DNA of 64,000 nucleotides from Caulobacter sp. Root655 (GCF_001427665.1 NZ_LMHC01000023.1:325170-389169), one strand, 5' to 3'; numbered from the stretch's first letter, positions 52,301 to 61,481 are shown. Program-made: numbers and translations. Notes: generated from the sequence alone by a model not told the origin.

Positions 52301-55300
52301 CGACCGACTGGGCGAACACGCCGTGCGAGTCGCCGCCCAGGGTCAGGATCTGGCCGCTGTTGGTCACATTGACCTCGCCGCCCTGCCCGGCCGCGCCGCC
52401 CTGGCCGCCGATCGACAGGTTGACCGAGGTCGCCTTGCTCGTGCCGGCCGCCTTCTTGGAGAAGCTCAGCGAGAAGCCGCGGGCGTCGCCGCCGCCACCG
52501 CCACCGCCGCCCACCGACTGGGCCACGATGCCGGTGGCGTTGCCGCCGACCGTGCTCAGCGAGCCGCTGTTGAACACCTGGACCAAGCCGCCGTCGCCGG
52601 CCGCGCCGCCCGTGCCGCCCAGGGCGATGGCGTAGGTTCCGTTCCTGCCCTGACCGAAGCTGCCCGAAGCCGCCGTGGACACGCCGGCGTCGCCGCCACC
52701 GCCACCGATGCTCTGGGCATAGATGGCGTTGGCCTGGGACTCGCCGGTGGTGGCCACGACGCCGCTGTTGGTCACCTTGACCACGCCGCCGTCGTTGCCC
52801 GTTCCGCCGGCCCCGCCCAGGGCCACCGAGATGTTGTTGCTGCCCGAGCCCAGGCTGACCGTGCCGGCCCCGCCGGCCATGTAGTCGGACCACTGGTTCT
52901 CGTCGATGCCGGCCATGCCGCCGTGGCCGCCGCCGCCGCCGATGCTCTCGGCGAAGATGCCGTGCGACTGCTCGCCGTGGGTGACCACCGTGCCGCTGTT
53001 GACGACCGTGACGTCGCCGCCGATCGAGCCCGTGGCGCCCGAGCCGCCCATGTTCATGGCCAGGTTGGTTGAATTGCCGCCCGACACCGCCAGGGCCCCG
53101 GCCGCGCCGCCGGCCCCGCCGCCACCGCCCACGCTCTGGGCGAAGATGCCGATGGCGTCGTCGCCCTCGGTGACCACCAGGTCGGTGGAGGTGACGTGGA
53201 CGTCGCCGCCCTTGCCCCCGCCGCCGCCCGAACCGCCGAACGCCAGCGAGATGTTCTTGGACTTGGCGCCGCCCAGGGCCGCCGAGACGGCCATGCCGCC
53301 CGTGCCGCCGCCGCCGCCCACGCTCTGGGCGAACACCGCCGTGGCGCCGTCGCCCGTGGTGCCGACCTTGCCGTTGTTGGTCACATAGACGTCGCGGCCG
53401 ATGCCCGCCGAGCCGCCGGAGCCGCCGATCGACACGCCGATGGCGATGTTGTCGGTCGAGGACAGGCCGCCGGTCAGGGCCCCGGCGAAACCGCCGTCGC
53501 CGCCGCCGCCGCCCACGCTCTGGGCGAACACGCCGTAGGCGCGCGCGCCCTCGGTGGTGGTCACGCCGTCGGTGGTGACCCGGACGACGCCGGCGTCGCC
53601 TGCCGAACCGCCCGCGCCGCCGATGCTGGCCGAGACGCCGATCGTGCTGGTTCCCGCCGTCAGCGCGCCGCTGATCGAGAAGCCGCCGCTGCCACCGCCG
53701 CCGCCGATGCTCTGGGCGATCAGGCCGTGAGCCGCCTCGCCATGGGTCACCGCGCCCAGGTCGCTGGTCACCGTGACGTCCAGGCCGTCGCCGCCCGCCC
53801 CGCCAAAGCCGCCGATCGCGGCGCCGACGCCCACCGGCTTGCCCGACGACAGCGCCGCCGTCACCGCGGCCGAGAAGCCGCCATTGCCGCCGCCGCCGCC
53901 GATGCTCTGGGCCTGGACCGCATAGGCGCGGTCGCCATGGGTCTCGATCAGGTCGCGGCTGTGGACGGCCACGACGCCGCCGTCGCCGCCGACCCCACCG
54001 CCGCCGCCGATGCTCAAGCTGCCCGCGCCGGTGCTCTTGCCGACCGAGACGCCGGCCGCCAGCGAGAAGCCGCCGCTGCCACCGCCGCCGCCGACCGACT
54101 GGGCCAGGATGCCCACCGCGTCGTCGCCGTGGGTTTCGATCTGGCCGAAGCTGTCGACCGTGACATCCAGGCCATCGCCGCCACCGGCCCCGAAGCCGCC
54201 GATGCCGACCGCCACCGCGCCGCTGGTCTGGCCCGCGGCGACCGCCACGGCCCCTGTCCAGCCGCCGGCCCCACCGCCGCCGCCGATCGATTGCGCCTGC
54301 AGGCCGTTGGCCCGCGCGCCGGTCGTTGAAATGTCCGCGTGGCTGGTCACCGTGACCGTCTTGCCGTCGCCGGCCGCGCCGCCGAAACCGCCGATGCTGA
54401 GCGAGCCCGAGCCGGCCGTCTGGCCCGCCCCGACGCCCGCCGCCAGGCTGAAGCCGCCGCTGCCGCCGCCGCCGCCGATCGACTGGGCCAGCACCGCCGT
54501 GGCGTCGTCGCCCAAGGTCAGGATCAGATCGATGACATCGACCTGCACCTCGCCGCCGTCGCCGCCCACGCCGCCAAAGCCGCCGACGCCGACCGTGACC
54601 GCCGCGCCGGTCTGGCCCGCGCCCACGGCCAGCGAACCGCTCCAACCGCCGCTGCCGCCACCGCCGCCAACGCTCTGGGCCTGCACGCCGTACGACCGGA
54701 AGCCGTCCGTCGCGATCTGGCCTTCGCTCTTCACCTTGACCAGCTCGGCGTCGCCGCCCGCTCCGCCCGCGCCGCCGACGCTGACGCTGGCCGCCCCGGC
54801 CGTCTGGCCCGCGCCGACCCCAGCCGACAGCGAGAAGCCGCCCGTGCCGCCGCCGCCGCCGATGCTCTGGGCCAGCAGGCCCGCCGCGTCGTCGCCCTCG
54901 GTGGTCACATTGCCCTTGCTGCCGACCGTGACGGCCTTGCCGTCGCCGCCCAGTCCGGCCGAACCGCCGACGCTGACGCTGACCGCCCCGGCCGTCTGGC
55001 CCGCGCCGATGGCGAGCGAACCGCTCCAGCCGCCGTCGCCGCCGCCGCCGCCGACCGACTGGGCGTAGACGCCCGCCGCCCGGTCGCCGCGCGTATGGAT
55101 GTCGCCTTCGCTGCCGACGGTCACCGCCTCGGCCGAGCCGCCGCCCGTGCCGCTGCCGCCGACGCTGACGCTGCCCGCGCCCGCCGTCTGTCCGCCGGCG
55201 ACCCCGGCCGCCAGCGAGAAGCCGCCCGTGCCGCCGCCGCCGCCGATGCTCTGGGCCAGGATGCCGTGCGAATCCGCGCCCACCGTGTCGATGTCGCCGA

Positions 55301-58300
55301 GGCTGTCGACGTCGACGATGTTGCCCGCGCCGCCATTGCCGCCCGAGCCGCCGACCCCGACCGCCACCGTGCCGGCCCCGACGCCGCCGGCGATGCCCAG
55401 CGCGCCCGTCCAGCCGCCTCCGCCACCGCCGCCGCCCACGCTCTGGGCATAGATCGCCGAAGAGCGGTCGCCGAGGGTGACCAGGTCGCCCGTGCTGTCG
55501 ACGTCGACCGCCCCGGCCTTGCCGCCGCCGCCGCCCGAACCGCCGACGCTGACCGCCGCCGAACCGGCGAACTTGCCGCCCGCCAGGCCCGCCGCGAGGC
55601 TGAACCCGCCCGTGCCGCCGCCGCCGCCGACCGACTGGGCCATCAGACCCGCCGCGTCGTCGCCTTCGGTGGTCACCGCGCCGTGGTTGATGACGGTGAC
55701 CGCCTCGCCCGCGCCGCCCAGGGCGGCCGAGCCGCCGACCGAGACACCGACCGCGCCCGCGCCCAGGCCGCCGGCCCCGGCCAACGAACCGCTCCAGCCG
55801 CCGTTGCCGCCGCCGCCGCCGATGCTCTGGGCGAACACGCCCGCCCCGCGGTCGCCGCGCGTATGGATCGCGCCGGTGGTGTCGACATCGACCGTCTTGG
55901 CCGCGCCGCCGCCGGCCCCCGAGCCACCGACCCCGACCGAGCCGCTCACCGCGCCCACGCCGCCGGCCAGGGCCGCCGCGATAGAGAACCCGCCGCTGCC
56001 GCCGCCGCCGCCCACGCTCTGGGCGAAGATGCCGCTTGAATCGACGCCGTAGGTGTCGATGCCGCCGATGCTCTTGACGTCGACGATGCCGCCGGCTCCG
56101 CCCGTGCCGCCGGAGCCGCCGATCGACACCGCTACCGCGCCGCCCGCCACGCCGCCGGCCCCGGACACCGCGCCGGTCCAGCCGCCCGTGCCGCCGCCGC
56201 CGCCGACCGCCTGGGCGTAGATTCCCGACGAGCGGTCGCCTTCGGTGAGGATGTCCGTGGCGCTGAGCACCGTGACGGCGCCGGCGTCGCCGCCGCCGCC
56301 GCCCGTGCCGCCGACCCCGACGCTGGCCGAGCCGGCCATGCCGCCGCCCGCCACCGCCCCGGCCAGGGCGAAGCCGCCCGTGCCGCCGCCGCCGCCGACG
56401 CTCTGGGCCAGCAGGCCCGCGCTGTCGACACCGCGCGTGTGGACGGTCCCGGCCACGTCGACCGTGACCTCGTCGCCGAACCCGCCGCCGCCGGCTCCGC
56501 CGCCGACCGCCACGCCGATCGACGCGCTGAGCCCGCCCGAGGCCGCCCCGGCGATCGCGCCGCTCCAGCCGCCGTTGCCGCCGCCGCCGCCGACCGACTG
56601 GGCGAAGATCCCGGCCGAACGGTCGCCGCCGGTGTCGATGGTCACGCCGCTGGCGTGGTCGATCTTGACCTTGCCGCCCTTGCCGCCCGAACCGCCCTTG
56701 CCGCCGACCGAGATCGCGCCCGAGGCCGCGCCGACGTCGCCGCCCGCCAGGGCCGCGGCCACCGCGTAGCCGCCCTCGCCGCCGCCGCCGCCCACGCTCT
56801 GGGCGAACACGCCGCGCGAATCCGCGCCGCTGGTGGTCAAGACCCCGTCGGCCGTGACGTGGACGAGGCCGCCCTCGCCGCCGCCGCCGCCGGCTCCGCC
56901 GACCCCGATGCTGACCGCGCCGTAGACGCCCGCCGCGCCGCCGGCCCCGAAGCCGCCGCTGCCGCCGCCGCCGCCCACGCTCTGGGCGTAGATCGCCGAG
57001 GCGCGCTCGCCGCCGGTGACGATCGAACCGCTGTTGGCCACCGTGACGTCACCGCCGTTGCTGGCCGTGCCGCCGGCCCCGCCGATCGACAGGTTGACGA
57101 ACAGGCCGAAACTCGTGGAGTCGCCGCCGCTGCCGCCGCCGCCGCCGACGCTCTGGGCGAACACGCCGCCCGAGCCGTCGGCCTCGGTGACTATGGTTCC
57201 GGTGTTGCGCACCGTGACCGCGCCGCCGATCCCGCCGCCCGCGCCGTCGCCGCCGATGGCGAACATCGCGCCCGCGCCGCCGCCGTTGCCGCCGCCACCG
57301 CCGACGCTCTGGGCGAACACCGCGTAGGAATCATAGCCATGGGTGGTCAGGTCGCCGTTGTTGGTGACGCCGACCGCGTCGCCGGCCCCGCCGGCTCCGC
57401 CTGAACCGCCGATGGCCACCAGGCCGCCGGAGCCAGCGCCGTTGCCGCCGCCGCCACCGATGCTCTGGGCGAACACCGCCTGCGAGAGCTTGCCGTCGGT
57501 CTCGATCGAACCGTCATTGATCACGTCAACCGTACCGCCCTTGCCCGAGGCGCCGCCGCCGCCGCCGATGCCGACCAGGCCGCCGGCCCCGGCCCCCGCG
57601 CCGCCGCCGCCGCCGACGCTCTGAGCGAAGACGCCCTGGGCCAACTCGCCGTGGGTCTCGACCCGGCCGGTATTGTGGGCCGAGACATTGCCGCCCGTAC
57701 CGGACGCCCCGCCGCCGCCGCCGATCGCCACCAGGCCGCCGGCCCCGCCGCCGACCCCGCCGCTGCCGCCGACGCTCTGGGCGAACAGGCCGACCGAGCC
57801 GAGGCCGCGGGTGTCGATCACTCCGCCGTTGAACACCGTGACGTCGCCGCCCGCGCCGCCGCCGGAGCCGCCGCCGCCCAGGGCCGCGATGCCGGCGGCC
57901 CCGCCGGCCGCTCCGCCGCCGCCGCCGATGCTCTGGGCCAGGACGCCGAAGGAAAAGTCGTTGTGGGTGAGGATGCCGCCGTTGTTGGTGACGTCGACCG
58001 AGCCGCCCGCGCCCGCCGCGTTGGACCCGCCGGCGAAGGCCCCGATACCGCCGGCCGAGCCGCCCGAACCGGACAGGCCGGCGATGCTCTGGGCCAGGAT
58101 GCCGTTGGACCGCTCGCCGAAGGTCTCCAGGTCGCCGTCATTGTCGACCCCCGCGAAGCCGCCCGGACCGCTGCCGCTGCCGGCCCCGCCGGCCCCGACC
58201 ACGCCGGAGCCCGATCCGCCATCGCCGCCCGCGCCGCCCGCGCTCTGCACGCGGATGGCCGAGGAGTCCGCGCCCTGGGTGGTGACCGTCGCGTGGTTGG

Positions 58301-59204
58301 TCAGGTCGGCCGTACCGCCCGCCCCGCCATGGTCGCCGTCGCCGCCCTCGCCATAGGCCCCATAGCCGTCGCCGCCGTCGCCGCCGCCCGAGGCGCGGCT
58401 CAGCACCTCGATCCCGGCCGCGCCGGTGCCGGTGGTCGCCACCGCGCCGCTGACCGTCAGATGGACCGTGCCGCCGTCGCCGCCCGCGCCGCCGTCGCCG
58501 CCGAAGCCGACCAGGATGAGCGGCGGCACCAGATAGCCGTCACCGCCGCTGCCGCCGTGGCTGCCATTGGCCGTGGCCTGCACCGCCGGCGCGCCGTTGC
58601 CGTCGTAGCTGCCGCTGATCGACTGGTTGATCGTCCCGCCGGCATTGCCGTCGTCGCCGTCGCCGCCGCTCGCCGGATAGGAGCCGCCGCCGCTGACGCC
58701 CCCGCCATTGGCCTGAACCACGTAGTCGCCGGCCGCCGCGGGCACGGCCGCCAGGACCGTGGCGCTCACCGCCCCGGCCGCCAGCACCCGGCCCAGACCC
58801 TTGAGCAGCTTGCGGGCGGCGCTCTCCAGGCGAACGGCCTGGGCGCGGCTCTTGAAATCGATGACCGGGGCGTCCGCCTCTTGCGCCAGCACGGGCCGCG
58901 CGGCCGCCAGCCCGGCCAGCGACGCCAGGGCGTCATGCAGGCGCAGCAGCAGCTTGGGCGGCAGGGCTCCGGGGGTCCCGAACGAGGCGGCCAGCAGGCA
59001 GGCGACGGCGTCCTGGGTCGCCAGAAGCTCCGGCGCGGCCGGGCCGAACCGCTCGCTCAAAGCCGCGGCGACCCGCGGATCGCGCGCCTCGCGCGCCCAG
59101 CGGCCGGCCAGTTGCTCCAGCCCCTCGGCGAACCGGGCCAGACGATCGGCACGCGAAGATTCAGCGCCGACGGCTTTCGCCGTCTCAGTCGCGAACTGGC
59201 TCAT
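49311..59204 (-). CDS. Giant Gly-rich repeat autotransporter (3297 aa)
   Basis: A type V secreted surface protein. Residues 1-135 are an unusual soluble N-terminal part (RLARFAEGLEQLAGRWAREA, LLRLHDALASLAG); the export signal lies at about 138-158 (LAAGAVSATVLAAVPAAAG). The passenger, residues ~165-3000, holds about 38 units ending AQSVGGGGGxGG, each ~62-66 residues, probably a long parallel beta structure. From nucleotide ~56,600 to ~53,600 units alternate: GGW-(S/T)G-type, then GGFSLAAG-type. Residues ~3010-3297 form the translocator barrel (GCVWAKAGGRLVKLD..., ending SLAVKFTVPF). The C-terminal aromatic Phe is the normal OMP signal. It is a monocistronic gene; likely an adhesin or biofilm factor (inference). 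GC skew makes long false frames on the other strand. Confidence 0.9.
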   Translation of the reverse strand: MSQFATETAKAVGAESSRADRLARFAEGLEQLAGRWAREARDPRVAAALSERFGPAAPELLATQDAVACLLAASFGTPGALPPKLLLRLHDALASLAGLAAARPVLAQEADAPVIDFKSRAQAVRLESAARKLLKGLGRVLAAGAVSATVLAAVPAAAGDYVVQANGGGVSGGGSYPASGGDGDDGNAGGTINQSISGSYDGNGAPAVQATANGSHGGSGGDGYLVPPLILVGFGGDGGAGGDGGTVHLTVSGAVATTGTGAAGIEVLSRASGGGDGGDGYGAYGEGGDGDHGGAGGTADLTNHATVTTQGADSSAIRVQSAGGAGGDGGSGSGVVGAGGAGSGSGPGGFAGVDNDGDLETFGERSNGILAQSIAGLSGSGGSAGGIGAFAGGSNAAGAGGSVDVTNNGGILTHNDFSFGVLAQSIGGGGGAAGGAAGIAALGGGGSGGGAGGDVTVFNGGVIDTRGLGSVGLFAQSVGGSGGVGGGAGGLVAIGGGGGASGTGGNVSAHNTGRVETHGELAQGVFAQSVGGGGGAGAGAGGLVGIGGGGGASGKGGTVDVINDGSIETDGKLSQAVFAQSIGGGGGNGAGSGGLVAIGGSGGAGGAGDAVGVTNNGDLTTHGYDSYAVFAQSVGGGGGNGGGAGAMFAIGGDGAGGGIGGAVTVRNTGTIVTEADGSGGVFAQSVGGGGGSGGDSTSFGLFVNLSIGGAGGTASNGGDVTVANSGSIVTGGERASAIYAQSVGGGGGSGGFGAGGAAGVYGAVSIGVGGAGGGGGEGGLVHVTADGVLTTSGADSRGVFAQSVGGGGGEGGYAVAAALAGGDVGAASGAISVGGKGGSGGKGGKVKIDHASGVTIDTGGDRSAGIFAQSVGGGGGNGGWSGAIAGAASGGLSASIGVAVGGGAGGGGFGDEVTVDVAGTVHTRGVDSAGLLAQSVGGGGGTGGFALAGAVAGGGMAGSASVGVGGTGGGGGDAGAVTVLSATDILTEGDRSSGIYAQAVGGGGGTGGWTGAVSGAGGVAGGAVAVSIGGSGGTGGAGGIVDVKSIGGIDTYGVDSSGIFAQSVGGGGGSGGFSIAAALAGGVGAVSGSVGVGGSGAGGGAAKTVDVDTTGAIHTRGDRGAGVFAQSIGGGGGNGGWSGSLAGAGGLGAGAVGVSVGGSAALGGAGEAVTVINHGAVTTEGDDAAGLMAQSVGGGGGTGGFSLAAGLAGGKFAGSAAVSVGGSGGGGGKAGAVDVDSTGDLVTLGDRSSAIYAQSVGGGGGGGGWTGALGIAGGVGAGTVAVGVGGSGGNGGAGNIVDVDSLGDIDTVGADSHGILAQSIGGGGGTGGFSLAAGVAGGQTAGAGSVSVGGSGTGGGSAEAVTVGSEGDIHTRGDRAAGVYAQSVGGGGGDGGWSGSLAIGAGQTAGAVSVSVGGSAGLGGDGKAVTVGSKGNVTTEGDDAAGLLAQSIGGGGGTGGFSLSAGVGAGQTAGAASVSVGGAGGAGGDAELVKVKSEGQIATDGFRSYGVQAQSVGGGGGSGGWSGSLAVGAGQTGAAVTVGVGGFGGVGGDGGEVQVDVIDLILTLGDDATAVLAQSIGGGGGSGGFSLAAGVGAGQTAGSGSLSIGGFGGAAGDGKTVTVTSHADISTTGARANGLQAQSIGGGGGAGGWTGAVAVAAGQTSGAVAVGIGGFGAGGGDGLDVTVDSFGQIETHGDDAVGILAQSVGGGGGSGGFSLAAGVSVGKSTGAGSLSIGGGGGVGGDGGVVAVHSRDLIETHGDRAYAVQAQSIGGGGGNGGFSAAVTAALSSGKPVGVGAAIGGFGGAGGDGLDVTVTSDLGAVTHGEAAHGLIAQSIGGGGGSGGFSISGALTAGTSTIGVSASIGGAGGSAGDAGVVRVTTDGVTTTEGARAYGVFAQSVGGGGGDGGFAGALTGGLSSTDNIAIGVSIGGSGGSAGIGRDVYVTNNGKVGTTGDGATAVFAQSVGGGGGTGGMAVSAALGGAKSKNISLAFGGSGGGGGKGGDVHVTSTDLVVTEGDDAIGIFAQSVGGGGGAGGAAGALAVSGGNSTNLAMNMGGSGATGSIGGDVTVVNSGTVVTHGEQSHGIFAESIGGGGGHGGMAGIDENQWSDYMAGGAGTVSLGSGSNNISVALGGAGGTGNDGGVVKVTNSGVVATTGESQANAIYAQSIGGGGGDAGVSTAASGSFGQGRNGTYAIALGGTGGAAGDGGLVQVFNSGSLSTVGGNATGIVAQSVGGGGGGGGDARGFSLSFSKKAAGTSKATSVNLSIGGQGGAAGQGGEVNVTNSGQILTLGGDSHGVFAQSVGGGGGRGGLISTQGEEVVTFLDMANKGEAKGGQIAIGGSGAGGGDGGLVTVGNSGLIWTKGKDAHGVFAQSVGGGGGDGGSGLAGEVSIGGQGGVAGNGGEVRVTNSGTIVTEGALSRGVFAQSVGGGGGTGGATDYDGDDTYSYSKGLSDTMKVVGNLTATKDLIDSFSEPAWGVSIGGTGGSAGDGGVVKVDNSGAIYTSGRLSHGIMAQSVGGGGGTGGEGTITGVGQIVFSGVGGTAGDGGDVTVTNSGLIQTSGYGAYGIFAQSVGGGGGVAGDTSLGIASWGDLGPYGGEDYSSYGKLSVNPLDGYGGDGGDVTVTNTGDIVLLGEGSVGIFAQSVGGGGGLFGSGLGLSFAGSLGGTGDAGTVTVVQNGNIYVGGKNGVGAFFQSQAGDVPAAGLHSLALAPAAGPTYAAKDIVATLNGDVRGGSVYGKGVLVDGGKDNVINLMGVVSAASNLAIVGTTGNDTINSHKGVVGNIDLGSGINAFNNLSTAVLQSLDFIKLNGGLLKTDGVFTPGGNGLVQTTRVEGNFTQTASGVFLADLDLGKTGKAGEIDRLDVTGKLDLKGKFVLQIMDPGHILPGDHTATILNGVGALTSSGLQLVAPTSSIATFELKTTADDLNLHYVVDFSPAGFNVNRTAVGDHINNIQLTGSSTGFAPVAAELFWEPSQVALANYYDSFSPEAYADQVAVTNFAIAGFTDSLMSCPTAPGQVAASPEGCVWAKAGGRLVKLDATAQDMAFEERATGLSGGFEGEVAPHWRVGAAASAESLRTGIETRTNGSGERYQFGVVAKRIQGPLTAALAFDTGMSSLETRRAVLLPSGLRMAEAKQRQTFQALTARISYRLGEDRLYAKPIAELSHSRIKTDAFAETGAGALNLVGPEQKDRATRLSAKLEVGGEFMQGVTAIRPYARVGATTTLSGKAPLFTAAFESAPGPSGQFSVAGRLDKTTLDTELGVSIVGAKGASARLNWSGQFGDRVSNQSLAVKFTVPF

Positions 59205-59377
59205 GGATCGTCCCCCCGGATGCGGACGGTCGAAATCAGATCGATCCGCACGCTGTAGTTTAACCGTTCCTATCGCCGACTCGGACCGGTTTCGCCATCT
59301 GGGAGAACAAGGTTCTTGATCCCGAAACGAAACAGCGATCGCCGACAGTCACGCTTGATGCAATTTCGAGGGGAAAT

Positions 59378-59452
59378 TGGAGCGGGCGATGGGAATCGAA
59401 CCCACGACATTCTGCTTGGGAAGCAGACGCTCTACCTCTGAGCTACGCCCGC
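59378..59452 (-). tRNA. tRNA-Gly, anticodon CCC
   Basis: On the minus strand, acceptor GCGGGCG pairs with CGCCCGC; the D arm is TAGCTCAGAGGTAGAGC; the anticodon stem CTGC/GCAG has loop TTCCCAA giving CCC (Gly, GGG codons); the T arm has GTGGGTTCGAATCCCAT. The 3' CCA is encoded (59378-59380). It has 72 bases without CCA. Confidence 0.95.
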
Positions 59453-59588
59453 ATTGGACGGAAGCGACGCGCCGTCCAAGCGCTGCGCTCGTCTAGCTGG
59501 TCTGATCCCGCAGCTCAAGACCATCCGTTGACGCCGACTGTGGAGCGGCGCACGATCGGGTCAAACAAGCGTTCGGGAGGACGACGCC

Positions 59589-60209
59589 ATGGCCGACGGT
59601 CACCAGCATCCAGACGAGCATGCCCGGGCTCAGTTTCACGCCATGACCGAGGGCACGCCCCAGGACTGGGCGATCATCGCCAACGCCTCGATGGCGTTCG
59701 GCCGCGAGCTGCCCACGCGGCTGGTCTCGCACCTGAAACTGCTGCAGGGCGACTGCGGCGGCTTCGCCATCGACCGGCTGGACCACAGCCTGCAGACCGC
59801 CACCCGCGCCTTCCAAGACGGCCGCGACGAGGAATACGTGGTCTGCGCCCTGTTGCACGACATCGGCGACATCCTGGGCCCGCGCAATCACGCCGACATC
59901 GCCGCCGCGATCCTCCAGCCCTTCGTCTCGGAGGAGAACCACTGGATGGTGGCCCACCACGCCATCTTCCAGGGCTACTATTTCTTCCAGCACCTGGGCC
60001 TGGACCGCGACATGCGCGACCAGTTCCGGGGTCATCCCAGCTTCGAACATACCGCCCAGTTCTGCCACATCTACGACCAGGAGGCCTTCGACCCGGCCTA
60101 CACGTCGATGCCTCTGGAAGCCTTCGAGCCGATGCTGCACCGGGTGATGTCGACGCCCAAGCGGTCGATCTACCTGCGCAAGGAGGCAGCGGCGGCGGCG
60201 GGAGCTTAA
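59589..60209 (+). CDS. HD-domain protein, PhnZ/MIOX-like
   Basis: A 206-residue protein of the HD superfamily. Metal ligands are H66 (DRLDHSLQTA), H90-D91 (ALLHDIGDIL), H101 (NHADIAAA) and H123/H124 (VAHHAIFQGYYFFQH). The extra histidines recall the HD oxygenases with mixed-valence di-iron centres (PhnZ, MIOX), though many such proteins are plain phosphohydrolases. The end is YLRKEAAAAAGA. The ATG at 59589 is preceded by GGGAGG. It lies just after tRNA-Gly, and is followed by a palindromic repeat and the convergent GumN gene. Confidence 0.83.
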   Translation: MADGHQHPDEHARAQFHAMTEGTPQDWAIIANASMAFGRELPTRLVSHLKLLQGDCGGFAIDRLDHSLQTATRAFQDGRDEEYVVCALLHDIGDILGPRNHADIAAAILQPFVSEENHWMVAHHAIFQGYYFFQHLGLDRDMRDQFRGHPSFEHTAQFCHIYDQEAFDPAYTSMPLEAFEPMLHRVMSTPKRSIYLRKEAAAAAGA

Positions 60210-60215
60210 ACTAAA

Positions 60216-60344
60216 GCCTCCCCCCGTGGGGGAGGCGGCCGAAGGCCGGTGGGGGGATAGGATGGCCCCGACCAGGCATGGGATTGGTTGCCCTAAAACT
60301 CCCCCCACCGATCGCTACGCGATCGCCTCCCCCACAGGGGGAGG
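60216..60344. repeat. Palindromic repeat, CCTCCCCC type, between convergent genes
   Basis: CCTCCCCCCGTGGGGGAGGC at the left, GCCTCCCCCACAGGGGGAGG at the right; inner GGTGGGGGGA pairs with TCCCCCCACC. Each arm is itself a hairpin. Confidence 0.85.
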
Positions 60345-60362
60345 ACCTTGAAAACCGAAGCC

Positions 60363-61247
60363 CTACTCCACCACCTCTGCCTTGATGCCCAGCTTCGCCA
60401 GCTGAGCCTGCAAGCTGTCCGGCCCCGTCAGGTGCCCCGCCCCCACCGCCACGAAGCTGACGCCCGAGCCGGCCAGCCTGGTCTTCAGTTGCCCCGCCCA
60501 GTCGCGGTTCCGGTCGACCAGCAGCAGTTGGTAGAGGTCGGGATAGTCACGCTGCATTTCGTCGACCATCTGGCGTTCCAGTTCGCCCTGGTCGCCCGCC
60601 GCCCAGGCTGTCACCAGGGCGTCGACCTTGCCGGGCCCCTCGTCGACGTCGTCCAGGGTGGATTCCAGCAGCTCCCGCTCCTGGTCCGGGGTCATGTCGG
60701 CGAAGAACCGCACCTGCTGCTCGGCGGTCTCGAAGGCCGAGATCGGCTTGCCCGCCGCCTTGGCCTGGGCGGTCAGCAGCTTCTCGACACCGCTTTCGGG
60801 ATCGTAGCCGGCCTGTAGCAGCGGAGTCAGCGACACGGTCAGGGCCGCCAGCCAGGGCCGCATGACGTCGATGGCCTGAGGCGGAAAGCCCATGCCCTGA
60901 GCCGCCGCTTGCAGCTTCCGGTACGTCTCCGGACTGAGCTTGCTGGAGAGCGGCGTGGCCCGGTCGACCCCGTATTGCAACATCAGCGGCTGCATCGCCT
61001 TGGGGTCGTCGGGCTGCTCGATCTCCATCACCACGTCGTCGGCCTGGGTGAAGGCCTTGGCGATCCGGGCCGAGCGCCACTGGGTCTGGGGCTTGAGCAC
61101 GTGGACGGTCCCGAACAGGTAGATCGTCGAGTCCTTGTCCTTGATCGCCCACAGCGAGGGTTCGGCGAAAGCAGGAGCCGCCCCCACCGCCAGAAGGGCG
61201 ATGAGGGCGAGCGCGACGTGGCGGGCGGCGTTGAGCAGAATCATCAT
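60363..61247 (-). CDS. TraB/GumN family exported protein
   Basis: A 294-residue protein of the TraB/GumN (PrgY) family. The signal peptide (MMILLNAARHVALALIALLAVG) starts at ATG 61247/61244; the longer frame from 61307 is not needed. Motifs are IYLFGTVHVLKP (first metal site), MEIEQP, and the late FVAVGAGHLTGPDSL (second). The family has a metalloprotease-like fold; substrates in bacteria are unknown. It is convergent with the HD-domain gene across a palindromic repeat. Confidence 0.88.
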   Translation of the reverse strand: MMILLNAARHVALALIALLAVGAAPAFAEPSLWAIKDKDSTIYLFGTVHVLKPQTQWRSARIAKAFTQADDVVMEIEQPDDPKAMQPLMLQYGVDRATPLSSKLSPETYRKLQAAAQGMGFPPQAIDVMRPWLAALTVSLTPLLQAGYDPESGVEKLLTAQAKAAGKPISAFETAEQQVRFFADMTPDQERELLESTLDDVDEGPGKVDALVTAWAAGDQGELERQMVDEMQRDYPDLYQLLLVDRNRDWAGQLKTRLAGSGVSFVAVGAGHLTGPDSLQAQLAKLGIKAEVVE

Positions 61248-61340
61248 CCGCCGAGTGTTTCGGCCAGACGGCGGCGGAGCAAGGCCGCGTCTGACTCGCC
61301 CCCACATAGGATAGCAGACGGGCGAGGTCGGGAAGCGCCC

Positions 61341-61445
61341 TGCGTCCTTCGAGGCCCTCCCTTGGAGGGCGCCTCAGGATGAGGAATTCAGCAACAACGC
61401 TCCTCATCCTGAGGTGCGTAGCGCAGCGAAGCCTCGAAGGACGCA
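61341..61445. repeat. Palindromic repeat, GCGTCCTTCGAGG family (copy 3)
   Basis: Ends TGCGTCCTTCGAGGC and GCCTCGAAGGACGCA; inner CCTCAGGATGAGG and CCTCATCCTGAGG, as in copies at 15923 and 23579. It lies between two minus-strand genes. Confidence 0.9.
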
Positions 61446-61481
61446 GGACACTCGCCAAAAGAACCTTACCGTCGCCTCTCC

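Noticed and set aside
49987..58356. Very long open frames opposite and out of frame with the autotransporter (over 1500 and 1000 codons)
   Set aside because: They are products of extreme G/C bias and the repeats; their translations are Arg/Gly or Pro/Ala strings without domains, and the true frame has a signal, repeats and barrel.
59221..59280. EcfG/sigma-T promoter before the autotransporter (GGAAC)
   Set aside because: GGAAC is present on the minus strand but no CGTT follows at 16-17 bases.
59301..59317. Possible LexA box (AGAACAAGGTTCT)
   Set aside because: Alphaproteobacterial LexA sites are GTTC-N7-GTTC or GAAC-N7-GAAC; this one does not fit.
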